DNA of 64,000 bases. It comes from Actinoplanes lobatus (GTDB lineage Bacteria; Actinomycetota; Actinomycetes; Mycobacteriales; Micromonosporaceae). Made by a program: the position numbers and the translations under genes. Positions 9,301-17,870 of this stretch are shown piece by piece (positions within the stretch are counted from its first letter, which is position 1; each line of letters begins with the position of its first letter). Under the pieces are notes generated by a model, which was given only the letters and a program-made list of their open reading frames with translations, made no database searches and was not told the origin of the DNA. The DNA lies in assembly GCF_014205215.1 (NCBI RefSeq), contig NZ_JACHNC010000001.1:6878501-6942500 (forward strand), given 5' to 3'.

Positions 9301-10454
9301 CCCAATCCATCGCGGTCACCTGGGGCTACATCGCCGACATCCTCTTCCAGCGAGGCGACTACGACGAAGCACTTCGCATCCGCCGTGAAGTCGAACTACC
9401 GGTCTACGAGCGTCTCGGCGACACCCAATCCATCGCGGTCACCTGGGGCTACATCGCCGACATCCTCTTCCAGCGAGGCGACTACGACGAAGCACTTCGC
9501 ATCCGCCGTGAAGTCCAACTACCGGTCTACGAACGTCTCGGCGATACCCGCGAGACCGCGATCACCTGGGGCGCCATCGCCGACATCCTCCACCAGCGAG
9601 GCGACTACGACGAAGCATTCCGCATCCGCCGTGAAGTCGAACTACCGGTCTACGAACGTTTCGGCGATACCCGCTCCATAGCGGTCACCTGGGGCAAAAT
9701 CGCCGACATCCTCTACCAGCGAGGCGACTACGACGAAGCACTTCGCATCCGCCGTGAAGTCGAACTACCGGTCTACGAACGTCTCGGCGATACCCGCTCC
9801 ACCGCGGTCACCTGGGGCAACATCGCCGACATCATCTACCAGCGAGGCGACTACGACGAAGCACTCCGCATCCACCGTGAAGTCCAACTACCGGTCTACG
9901 AACGTCTCGGCGACACCCGCTCCACCGCGGTCACCTGGGGCAACATCGCCGACATCATCTACCGGCACGGCGACCACGACGAAGCACTCCGCATCCGCCG
10001 CGAAATCGAACTACCGGCCTTCCAACGTCTCGGCGACACCCGCGAGACCGCGATCACCTGGGGCCGGATCGCTGACATCCTCTACCAACGCGGCGACTAC
10101 GAGGAAGCAGTCGTACTTCAGGCCAAGCGGCTGCGCGTCGCCGAGCAGTTAGGCGACCTGGAGGGTATTGCGGGCGCCCAGTGGGGACTGGCCCAGATCG
10201 ACTTGGCGCGGGAGGACTACGAGGCCGGGTTTCCGCGGCTTGTGGAGGCATTTCGAGCCCTTCGGCGGCTTCAAAGGCCCGACGGCATAGCTGTGGTCGG
10301 CAGCGTTCTGGGGCAAATCCTTCTGGCGGCCGGCAATCAGAAGGAGGCGCGGTCCGTCCTGGAGGAAAGCCTGGCTGCCGCTGAGAAGATCGGGGCAACG
10401 GACATAGCAGACGAAGCTCGTGGCTTGATTTCCGGGATCCAGGAATCTCCGTGA
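6400..10454 (+). CDS. CHAT protease-like/NTPase/TPR protein, copy A, split by a -1 frame change
   Basis: Residues 1-285 (frame from GTG 6400, ribosome site GGGAGGTGG) contain a CHAT caspase-like domain with His209 (VVHLSCHGV) and Cys259 (LLFVSACLT). The rest lies in the -1 frame: an NTPase with P-loop HGQGRLGKSS and Walker B PLLLVIDDLEQVL, then a helical stretch, then seven near-identical 41-residue TPR-like repeats and a diverged eighth. The paralogue at 49085-53269 is one continuous frame. Alignment to it (GRRSGTTDGGPDP against GRRAGAGEGGPDA) places the change inside GGGGGGC at 7248-7254. Either one G is missing (mutation or sequencing error) or ribosomes slip -1. The expected job is signal-triggered proteolysis after oligomerisation; target unknown. 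The neighbouring genes do not suggest a partner. Confidence 0.8.
7248..7254 (+). other. G_GGG_GGC slippery heptamer at the frame junction of CHAT copy A
   Basis: In the upstream frame the codons are GAG-GGG-GGC-CGG. Both decoding tRNAs can re-pair one base back on GGG-GGG, and the next codon then becomes CCG, giving GEGGPDAML exactly as in the intact paralogue. This fits the X-XXY-YYZ form of a -1 slip site. A simple loss of one G from a run of seven would leave the same sequence, so the site alone does not prove recoding. I did not identify a convincing stimulatory hairpin downstream. Confidence 0.5.
9228..10088 (+). repeat. Array of seven 123-bp coding repeats (41-residue TPR-like units)
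   Basis: The units start at 9228, 9351, 9474, 9597, 9720, 9843 and 9966, exactly 123 bases apart. Each encodes a variant of RGDYDEALRIRREVxLPVYE plus a GDTRSTAVTWGNIADILYQ half. A diverged eighth unit (RGDYEEAVVLQ...) follows at 10089. Units 1 and 2 are almost identical at DNA level, which suggests recent duplication. The paralogue at 49-53 kb has eight such units. Confidence 0.9.
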
Positions 10455-11092
10455 TGGAATGCCGGTCCGCCAGCTGATGGGATTTGACAAGCACCGGCGC
10501 CGAATAGGTGCTGCCGACGGGCATTGACCTGGTCATACGCGCGCTTGGTCTTGGCCGGATTCGTTCGGCTGCCCGTTTCTCATCACGATCGTCGCCGATC
10601 AGGCTTGGCTGGACGCACAGGCCTTCAGTGGCCGACCGGCGGCGCGAGGTTCATCCCGGCCGGACGGGCCGTATCGCCAGCCGCGATGGCGCAGTCGGCC
10701 GCCGGCACCATCGCGAGACCCAACGGCGCTGGATCTGAGTTCGATCATCTGGCCCGACGGGTAGTGACCGCGGTGCGCCGGGGCGGCAGCGCGTCGGTCT
10801 AGGTGGCCGGTTCGGCCCGTTCAGGGTGCCGCGGGGAGTTCAGGGGCGGTGGGCGGGGGTGAGGCCGGTCTTCGGTCGATCTCCTGCACGCCGAGAGTGG
10901 TACGCGGATCGACCTGGCGGCAATGCCCGCCGAGGGTGTCGAACGATGCCGTGCGGCGTGAGCGCGGCTGGCCGGGCATCCGACCTGTGTCGGCGGCGGG
11001 CAGCAGTGAGCCGAGCAGCGACGACGGGATCCATCCGCAACGAGCCGAACTCACCGGCCGACGCTGACGGCGGCCCAGAGGTTTCCGTGGCT
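10455..11092. other. 638-bp gap with no assignable gene
   Basis: Between the TPR gene stop and the mraY stop (convergent) I see no open frame with a convincing start, ribosome site and recognisable motif. The minus strand at about 10821-11050 reads as plausible protein (SFDTLGGHCRQVDPRTTLG, then a Pro-rich end), but it is only open together with an antisense frame of mraY and has no start of its own. It may be a gene relic. No hairpin terminator stood out. Confidence 0.4.
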
Positions 11093-12196
11093 TTATCCGA
11101 CGGCCGCCAGGAAGTCCGAGTAGAACAGGCCCAGGCCAACCGCGACGCAGACGCCGGCCACGGTCCAGAACCGGACCACGATGTTGACCTCGCTCCAGCC
11201 GGCCAGCTCGAAGTGGTGGTGCAGCGGCACCATCCGGAAGACACGTCTGCCGGTGGTCCGGAACGAGACGATCTGGATCACCCAGGTGACCGTGATGAGG
11301 AAGAAGAGCCCGCCGATCAGGATCGACAGCAGCGTGGTGCGAGTTGCCACCGCGAGCCCGCCGATCAGGGCGCCGAGCCCGAGCGAGCCGACGTCGCCCA
11401 TGAAGATTCGCGCTGGGGACGTGTTCCACCACAGGAAACCCAGGCATGCGCCGGCCGCCGCTGCCGCGATCATGGCGATCTCCAGGGGATCCCGAACCTG
11501 GTAGCAGTAGTCGTTCGCGCGGGCGTACGTTTCGTCGGCGCACCAGTGCCGGTACTGCCAGAACCCGATCAGCGCGTACGCGCCGAGTACCAGGGTCGAC
11601 GCGCCGGTGGCCAGGCCGTCGAGGCCGTCGGTGAGGTTCACGCCGTTCGACATCGCCGTGATCACGAAGACGAACACGATCACCGAGCCGACCTTGCCGA
11701 CGTTCAGCCAGCTGATGTCCCGGATGAGCGAGATGTGTTCGCTGGCCACGGTCTGGCCGTTCGTGCTCACCGTGTAGAGGGCGGCGACGCCGAATCCGGT
11801 GCCGACGATCGCCTGGCCGAGCAGTTTGCCCTTGGCGGACAGGCCGTCGGAGTTGCGCTGGCGCACCTTGAGGAAGTCGTCGACGAAGCCGATCACGCCG
11901 CAGAAGACGAACAGGCCCAACAGGATGAGGGCCGTCATGGTCGGCTTCTCCTGCGCGATCTGCCGCTCGGGCAGCGTGGTCAGCGCAAAGTGCCCGGCGA
12001 CGTACGCGAAGAGGGTCGCCACGATGAACACGACGCCACCCATCGCAGGGGTGCCCGTCTTGCCCTCGTTCGAAGCGAGCCCGAGGGAGCGGATCGGCTG
12101 TCCGGCCTTGAGCGCGGTGAAGACCCGGATCGCCACCGGTGTGCCGAACAGGGAGAGGACGAACGCGACCGCCGCCGCAACGATGACCGCCCTCAC
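11093..12196 (-). CDS. mraY: Phospho-N-acetylmuramoyl-pentapeptide transferase MraY, stand-alone copy
   Basis: 367-aa polytopic membrane enzyme that moves phospho-MurNAc-pentapeptide from UDP to undecaprenyl phosphate, making lipid I. Visible family signatures are GFVDDFLKV with the following [19 protein letters not shown], the [11 protein letters not shown] loop and the [11 protein letters not shown] motif near the C-terminus, on about ten hydrophobic segments. GTG at 12196 has GGAGG seven bases upstream. The length is normal for the family. No mur, fts or other division/cell-wall genes flank it, so this is not the dcw-cluster copy. It may be a second copy or the relocated only copy. A duplicated MraY could give tolerance to a MraY-targeting nucleoside antibiotic, but that is inference. 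Confidence 0.95.
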   Translation of the reverse strand: MRAVIVAAAVAFVLSLFGTPVAIRVFTALKAGQPIRSLGLASNEGKTGTPAMGGVVFIVATLFAYVAGHFALTTLPERQIAQEKPTMTALILLGLFVFCGVIGFVDDFLKVRQRNSDGLSAKGKLLGQAIVGTGFGVAALYTVSTNGQTVASEHISLIRDISWLNVGKVGSVIVFVFVITAMSNGVNLTDGLDGLATGASTLVLGAYALIGFWQYRHWCADETYARANDYCYQVRDPLEIAMIAAAAAGACLGFLWWNTSPARIFMGDVGSLGLGALIGGLAVATRTTLLSILIGGLFFLITVTWVIQIVSFRTTGRRVFRMVPLHHHFELAGWSEVNIVVRFWTVAGVCVAVGLGLFYSDFLAAVG

Positions 12197-12894
12197 CGGC
12201 GAGCCTCCACGAGATCCGGGCTACTCATGGCGCCCCACCGCGCGATACGCGTCAGATAGGTCAGCATCAACGATCATGGGGCACGATCTTGCCATCCGAC
12301 AGCAACCGGAGCAGCCCCGAACCACCCGGCACAAGGGACTACATCAGCGTTGAAGGCGGCCCCGGGCCACTAGCAGACGGTGTCGGCCTCGACCCGGATG
12401 AGCGCGCCGCGGTCGAGGTCGGCGGGGCTGCCGCGGCCGAGCAGCGTGAGTACGGTCGTGATCTCCTCACTGAGCAGCTCGAACACGCGTGACAGCCCGG
12501 TCTCGCCGCCCGCGGTGAGGCCGTATGCCGCGAGCCGGCCGATGATGACGACATCGGCGCCGAGGGCGATCGCCTTCACCACGTCGGCGCCGCGCCGAAT
12601 GCCGCTGTCCAGAGCTATCGGTATCGCTGGGCCGACGGCGTCGCGGATGCCGGGCAGCGCTTCGAGCGACGCACGCTGCCCGTCGAGCTGCCGGCCGCCG
12701 TGGTTGGACACGACCAGCGCGCTCGCGCCGGCGGCGACCGCCGTCCGCGCGTCCTCGACGGTCATGATGCCCTTCGCCATCCACGGCAGGGTGCTCTGGG
12801 CGAGCAGCCCGGCCAGTCGATTCCACGACCACACCGGAGCCTCATGTTCGAGAAGCTGACCGAGCTGGGCGAAGGCTTCGTCGAAACTGGAATA

Positions 12895-12916
12895 GTGTCC
12901 CGCGCCTGAAGTTCGT
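12895..12916 (+). repeat. Left terminal inverted repeat of the IS630-type element
   Basis: GTGTCCCGCGCCTGAAGTTCGT. It matches the inverted right end at 19 of 22 positions and is preceded by the TA target copy at 12893-12894. Confidence 0.9.
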
Positions 12917-12938
12917 GGTCTAAATGTAGGGTGTGGTG

Positions 12939-14030
12939 ATGGCGGGACGCGGGCGACCTCGGGCTGAACTGGTACTCGGTGACGAGGAACGTGAGACGTT
13001 GCAACGCTGGTCGCGGCGGGCGAAGTCGTCGCAGGCCCTGGCGTTGCGGTGCCGGATCGTGCTGGCCTGCGCTGAGGGTGCGTCCAACGTGGAGGTCGCT
13101 GATCGGCTGGGAGTGGCCAGGGCGACGGTGGGTAAGTGGCGTTCCCGGTTCGTGGCTCGGCGTCTGGGCGGGCTGATGGACGAGGATCGGCCGGGCCGGC
13201 CCGCGTCGATCGGCCTGGATCGGGTCGAGGATGTCGTGGTCGCCACCCTGGAGCAGACGCCGCGGAACGCGACGCACTGGTCGCGTACGTCGATGGCGCA
13301 GCGCAGTGGGTTGTCGAAGTCGACGATCGGGCGGATCTGGCGCGACTTCGGTCTCAAGCCGCACCTGGCCGACACGTTCAAGTTGTCCACGGACCCGTTG
13401 TTCGTGGACAAGGTCGTCGACGTGGTCGGGCTGTACCACAATCCGCCCGAGCGGGCGGTGGTGCTGTGCGTGGACGAGAAGTCGCAGATCCAGGCGCTGG
13501 ACCGGTCGCAGCCGGTGCTGCCGATGATGCCGGGCATGCCCGAACGGCGCACCCATGACTACGTCCGTAACGGCATCACCAGCCTGTTCGCCGCGTTCAA
13601 CATCGCCGACGGCACCGTGATCAGCGAACTACACCGCCAGCACCGCGCCACCGAGTTCAAGAAGTTCCTGATCGCGATCGACAAGGCCGTACCCGCCGAC
13701 CTGGACGTCCACCTGATCTGCGACAACTACGGCACCCACAAGACCCCGGCGATCCGTGCGTGGCTCGCCGGGCATCCCCGGTTCCACATGCATTTCACGC
13801 CCACCGGTTCCAGCTGGATCAACCAGGTCGAACGCTGGTTCGGCCACATGACCGGCCAGATCATCCGCCGCGGCGTACACAAGAGCGTCCGGGCCCTCGA
13901 AGCCGACATCCGCGCCTGGATCACCGACTGGAACCAGAACCCGAAACCGTTCGTATGGGTCAAGACCGCCGAAGAAATCCTCGACTCTCTCGCCCGATAT
14001 TGTCAACGAATTTCAGGCGCAGGACAATAG
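12939..14030 (+). CDS. IS630-family transposase
   Basis: 363 aa from ATG 12939, with AGGG about eight bases upstream; GTG 12933 is an alternative. The N-terminal helix-turn-helix (NVEVADRLGVARATVGKWRSR) and a second HTH (RSGLSKSTIGRIWRDFGLKP) precede a DDE catalytic core: Asp in VLCVDEKSQ, Asp in LICDNYGTHKT and Glu in SSWINQVERWF, the IS630 arrangement. The reading frame runs through the right inverted repeat. Its stop TAG is formed by the duplicated TA target plus the first host base (14028-14030), so the element itself supplies no stop codon. No frameshift is seen. Confidence 0.93.
   Translation: MAGRGRPRAELVLGDEERETLQRWSRRAKSSQALALRCRIVLACAEGASNVEVADRLGVARATVGKWRSRFVARRLGGLMDEDRPGRPASIGLDRVEDVVVATLEQTPRNATHWSRTSMAQRSGLSKSTIGRIWRDFGLKPHLADTFKLSTDPLFVDKVVDVVGLYHNPPERAVVLCVDEKSQIQALDRSQPVLPMMPGMPERRTHDYVRNGITSLFAAFNIADGTVISELHRQHRATEFKKFLIAIDKAVPADLDVHLICDNYGTHKTPAIRAWLAGHPRFHMHFTPTGSSWINQVERWFGHMTGQIIRRGVHKSVRALEADIRAWITDWNQNPKPFVWVKTAEEILDSLARYCQRISGAGQ
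14006..14027 (-). repeat. Right terminal inverted repeat of the IS630-type element
   Basis: Read inward it is TTGTCCTGCGCCTGAAATTCGT. It is followed by the second TA copy (14028-14029). The last transposase codons run through this repeat. Confidence 0.9.
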
Positions 14031-14859
14031 TTGCCGAGGAACACATCGAACTCGGGCAGGTACCGGTTGCGGAGGTTCCGCTCGCGCCACCCCTGGATCG
14101 GGCTGTCACAGGTGATGCACAATCCGCGGTAGCCGGCGTCCTCGTAGCGGCGCATCAAACGCAGGAAGCCGGATTCCGTCCCCAGTGCATGGAGCTGCCC
14201 GAACGCCGCGGCGGCGGGCGCCGCGGCGGCGATCTTCTCCAGCGAATGGCTGCCGAGCTCGGGCACGATGCCGGCCGTGCCGGCGGTCGCGTTGGCTCGG
14301 GCGACCGCGACCTGGCCGTCCGGGTGAAAGAGCGCGTCGGCGCCGAAGGGCGCGGTCAGGATCGGCAGCGCCAGGTCGACGCCGAGGAATCGGGTCGTGG
14401 TCGCCGGCGTGGGCCGGCCGCTCATCACGCGGGGCTGGAATGCCCAGCGCCCGAAGGCCTGCCGGTTGCGGCGTAGCGTCGTCTCGTCGCCGGCCCCGCC
14501 CTCCAGGAAGCCGCGCGCGTTGGACGAGAGCTTCGCGAGCGCGGCGTCACGGATCTCGTCGAGAGTGGCGAACTCGGTCGTGGCAGGGGCGCGTGTCGTG
14601 TCCATTTCGAGTATTTCCCACCAATCCCCCGAAGATGACCCCCGGATCGGAGTCGACGGCGGCGAGGCCCCGCTGGATGGCACGGCGCACGACCGGGTGC
14701 CTCGCACAGTGGCAAACATGACGCACTGCCCCCGGCCACCGCATCGGGAGATCGCCCAGACGCCGGCCGCAGCAGGCCTTAGACCGGGCCACGCTGGGCA
14801 CGTAGTTTCGCCGGACAACTGGCTTGACCACATTGGCCGCCGGAGGATTTGCTGACGTC

Positions 14860-17850
14860 ATGGGAGGGGTACCGCTCATCGGGCGCGACGACGAGTTGGC
14901 GGAACTCGCGCTCGCCATCCGGGACGAGCACCGCCACGTCCTGGTGACCGGCGAGGTGGGCATCGGCAAGACGCGACTCGTCACGCAGGCGGCGCAAGTG
15001 GCACGGGACGAGGGCGCGGTGGTGGTCGAGGCATCGTGCCTGCCGCTGGACGTCCGGTTGCCACTTCTTCCCGTCATCGAGGTACTGCGGAGCCTCGACA
15101 GGGCCCTCGGCCGTGAAGTCCTTGCCGCACTACCGTTGTATGCCCTGGATGAGCTGGCTCGACTCGTGCCCGAGGTGATCGGCCGGCAGGCCGGCCCCGA
15201 CGCGCTCCCGGCGGGCGAGTGGCAGCGACAGCGCCTCTTCGCCGCCGTCGGCCTGGTGCTGACGCACATCGCCGGCAGCCGTCCGGTCGTCGTGGTGATC
15301 GAGGACATTCACTGGGCCGACGCGGCGACCCTGGATCTGCTGACCTACCTGCGCGCGTCCTCCGGCGGCTCGATCACCCTCATCGCCACCTGCCGCAGCG
15401 ACGAGGCTCCCCTCGATCCACCGGTTGCGAGATGGGTCGAGCAGGCCCGCCGTCCCGAGACCGTACGGCTGGAACTGGCCGGCCTGTCCCGGGCGGCGAT
15501 CGCCGAACTCGCCGAGCAGACCCTCGACAGCCCGCCACCCGAGTCCGTGGTCGAGGAGCTGCACCGGCGTACGGAAGGCAACCCGTACTTCGCCGAGGAG
15601 CTCATCGCGGCCGCCGTCGTCGCCAGTCATGGGGGGCCGGGCGTCGCGCTGACCCGCCAACCGCCTCGGGTGCTGGCCGAACTGCTCGTGGCTCGCTCAC
15701 GACGAGTCAGCGATACGGCCCGCGCCGTCCTGGCGGTGCTCGCCGTGGCGGGGCGGTCCGTCCCGGAGATCGTGGTCGCCCGGGCCACCGGGATGGCGGC
15801 GGCAGACGTGACCTGCGCCATGCACGAGCTGGTCGACGCCAGGCTCGCGACGCCGGACAGCGTACGCCCGGAGCTCGGCTGCCGTACCCGGCACGCATTG
15901 TTGGCCGAGGCGGTGGCCGGCGACCTGCTCGCCGACGAGCGCCGTGCCGCACACGCCGGGATAGCCGCCGCGTTCGCGGCCACGAACGACCCGGCGTTGT
16001 CGGCGGAGATCGCCGGTCACTGGTCCGCCGCCGGCCGGCCCCGGGACGAGTTCGGATCGCTGCTGGAGGCCGCCGAGCACAGTCATCGCCTGCACGCGTA
16101 TACGCAGGCCGCTGACCTCTGGCACCGGGCGGCCGACATCGCGGAGAGCCTGCCCGACGTGGCCAGGACGGCGAACGTGGAGCCGGGATGGCTGCGGATC
16201 AGGACCATCGACGCGCTACAGGCGTGCGGCCGCGACGTGGACGCGGAGGCCCTCATCGAGCAGACCTACGCGACATACCGCGATTCACCCAGCGACACGC
16301 TGACGGCGGCGGTGCTGCACCGCGCCGCGTGGCACCGCGGCGTCGCTGCGCAACGCGAAACACCATCGGACACCGCCTACGCTCTTTTCGAAGAAGCAAG
16401 GCGAATCCACGAGATGCTCCCCGAGTCGCCCGAGTACGCGCGCTTGCTCGCAGATCATGCCCGCTGCATGTGGACGGACAGCAGCGACCGGAACAGCGAG
16501 CCCATCTACCGGAAGGCGCTCGCCGTAGCTGAACGTTGTGGAGCGACCCTTCAAACGGCACACGCGTTGACGGGTCTGGCCGCCATCGCGCTTCTGCATG
16601 GTGAACCGTCCCATGGGTTCGCGCTTTTTGACCGTGCCCGCGACCTCGCCGGCCGGCACAGCGGGCCCAGTCTTCATGTCGAGGCCATGACCGCCACCCA
16701 CCACAGCGATGCCCTGCTCAAGTCGGGGCAGTTGGCAGAGGCCGAGCGGATCGCGCTGGAGGGTCTCGACCGGGTCCGCTGGGCCGGTGCGGCCTCCCGG
16801 TACCCGGGCGGGATCCTTCGGGGCAATGCGGCGGAGTCGCTGCTGGAACGTGGCCTAATCGACGCCGCAGCCCGGCTCGTCGCCGACGTGCATGACCGGC
16901 GGCCGAAACGGGACGACTGGAACCTGCACCTGTTGCAGGCGCAGGTCGAGATCTGTCGCGGTGCGACCGAATCCGCCGTCGCCCGTGCGCGCGCCGTCGA
17001 CCTGCTCGGCCTGGCCGGTCCCCGGATGTGGGTGTACGAGCGAGCGCGGTTCCTGCCCAAGGTCGCGCTCTGGGCCGGCGACCCGGCCGCGGCGCTCGAT
17101 CGTGTCGAGCGGGCGCTGGAAGTGCTGGGCGGCTGTTCCGTGGAGCTGTACTGCGGGGAGCTCTTCGCGCTCGGTGCCCGGGCCGTGGCGGACCTGGCCG
17201 ACACCGCTCGGGCTCGTCGCGACGGTGCCGCGGAGAGGGCCGCGCTCACCGGTGCCGAACGGCTTGCCGCGGCTCTGGACCTGATGGGGAGCCGGCCGCT
17301 CACCGACCACCGGTTCCTGGCGGCCGTCCCCGGTGACCGGGCCGACTGGCAGGCCGAACTGCTGCGCCTGCGCGGTGTGCGTGACCCGGACGCGTGGGCG
17401 GAGGCGGCCGCCGTCTGGCAGCGGCTCGGTCGCCCGCACCGCATGGCGTACGCATGGTGGCGGCAAGCGGAAGCACTGCTGGCCAGGTCACGCAACCCGA
17501 TGACCGCGTCCGGCACGCTGCAGGCGGCGGCCGAGGCGGCGAACGGGATGGCGCCGCTGACCGCGAACATCCGTCGATTGGCACGCCGGTCCCGGATCTC
17601 GATCCGTCCGGTGTCCTTCGAGCCGCCACCCGCGACGGATGACCCGTACGGCCTCACCCAGCGGGAACGGCAGGTGCTCCGGTTGCTCGCTCAGGGCTGC
17701 ACCAACGCACAGATCGGCGGCGAACTGTTCATGAGCCCGAAGACCGCGAGCGTGCATGTGAGCAACATCCTGCGCAAACTCAATGTGGTGAATCGGGCCG
17801 AGGCGGCGGCCGTGGGGGAACGGGCTCGGCTCACGGGTCCTGACTCCTGA
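14860..17850 (+). CDS. LuxR-family transcriptional regulator with AAA ATPase (LAL type)
   Basis: 996 aa from ATG 14860; an upstream TTG at 14824 would add 12 residues. The N-terminal ATPase begins with PLIGRDDELAEL and has Walker A GEVGIGKT (31-38) and Walker B VVVIEDIHWADAATLDLL. A long TPR-like helical region follows. The last 65 residues are a LuxR/GerE helix-turn-helix (YGLTQRERQVLRLLAQGCTN, then a recognition helix SPKTASVHVSNILRKLNV). LAL proteins usually activate sugar or secondary-metabolite genes after binding an inducer. It is divergent from the disrupted alpha-hydroxy-acid oxidase (255-bp intergenic), which may have been its target; this is inference. The allophanate hydrolase gene is convergent 20 bases downstream. 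Confidence 0.92.
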   Translation: MGGVPLIGRDDELAELALAIRDEHRHVLVTGEVGIGKTRLVTQAAQVARDEGAVVVEASCLPLDVRLPLLPVIEVLRSLDRALGREVLAALPLYALDELARLVPEVIGRQAGPDALPAGEWQRQRLFAAVGLVLTHIAGSRPVVVVIEDIHWADAATLDLLTYLRASSGGSITLIATCRSDEAPLDPPVARWVEQARRPETVRLELAGLSRAAIAELAEQTLDSPPPESVVEELHRRTEGNPYFAEELIAAAVVASHGGPGVALTRQPPRVLAELLVARSRRVSDTARAVLAVLAVAGRSVPEIVVARATGMAAADVTCAMHELVDARLATPDSVRPELGCRTRHALLAEAVAGDLLADERRAAHAGIAAAFAATNDPALSAEIAGHWSAAGRPRDEFGSLLEAAEHSHRLHAYTQAADLWHRAADIAESLPDVARTANVEPGWLRIRTIDALQACGRDVDAEALIEQTYATYRDSPSDTLTAAVLHRAAWHRGVAAQRETPSDTAYALFEEARRIHEMLPESPEYARLLADHARCMWTDSSDRNSEPIYRKALAVAERCGATLQTAHALTGLAAIALLHGEPSHGFALFDRARDLAGRHSGPSLHVEAMTATHHSDALLKSGQLAEAERIALEGLDRVRWAGAASRYPGGILRGNAAESLLERGLIDAAARLVADVHDRRPKRDDWNLHLLQAQVEICRGATESAVARARAVDLLGLAGPRMWVYERARFLPKVALWAGDPAAALDRVERALEVLGGCSVELYCGELFALGARAVADLADTARARRDGAAERAALTGAERLAAALDLMGSRPLTDHRFLAAVPGDRADWQAELLRLRGVRDPDAWAEAAAVWQRLGRPHRMAYAWWRQAEALLARSRNPMTASGTLQAAAEAANGMAPLTANIRRLARRSRISIRPVSFEPPPATDDPYGLTQRERQVLRLLAQGCTNAQIGGELFMSPKTASVHVSNILRKLNVVNRAEAAAVGERARLTGPDS

Positions 17851-17870
17851 TGGCAGCGCTCGTTGCCGAG

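Larger units (their letters stand above)
12895..14027 (+). mobile_element. IS630-family insertion sequence, 1133 bp, with TA target duplication
   Basis: The element is bounded by imperfect 22-bp terminal inverted repeats (GTGTCCCGCGCCTGAAGTTCGT and, inverted, TTGTCCTGCGCCTGAAATTCGT; three mismatches). It is flanked by TA at 12893-12894 and 14028-14029, the TA duplication expected of the IS630/Tc1-mariner group. It carries a single transposase gene and sits inside the alpha-hydroxy-acid oxidase gene in the opposite orientation. Ends and gene are intact, so it could still be active. Confidence 0.93.
12370..14605 (-). pseudogene. FMN-dependent alpha-hydroxy-acid oxidase/dehydrogenase, interrupted by an IS630-type element
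   Basis: The N-terminal part is 14605-14028 (ATG at 14605; LDEIRDAALAKLSSNARGF, FGRWAFQPRV, PILTAPFGADALFHPDG) and the C-terminal part 12892-12370 (WMAKGIMTVEDARTAVAAGA, VVSNHGGRQLDG with the catalytic His, DSGIRRGADVVKAIALGADVV). Removing the element and one TA copy joins FLGNY to SSFDEAF in frame and gives 1101 bases, 366 codons plus stop, normal for lactate/glycolate-oxidase-like enzymes. No other damage is seen, so the insertion is recent. It would have oxidised a 2-hydroxy acid using FMN. It diverges from the LAL regulator at 14860. Confidence 0.92.

Noticed and set aside
9228..10211. Regularly spaced repeats resembling a CRISPR array
   Set aside because: The period is exactly 123 bases (41 codons), and there are no short repeats separated by unique spacers; they encode TPR-like units. 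The same holds for 49454-50437.
10826..12259. 477-codon plus-strand open frame
   Set aside because: Antisense to mraY, whose motifs are unmistakable; the plus-strand protein is a low-complexity Asp/Arg/Glu/His string.
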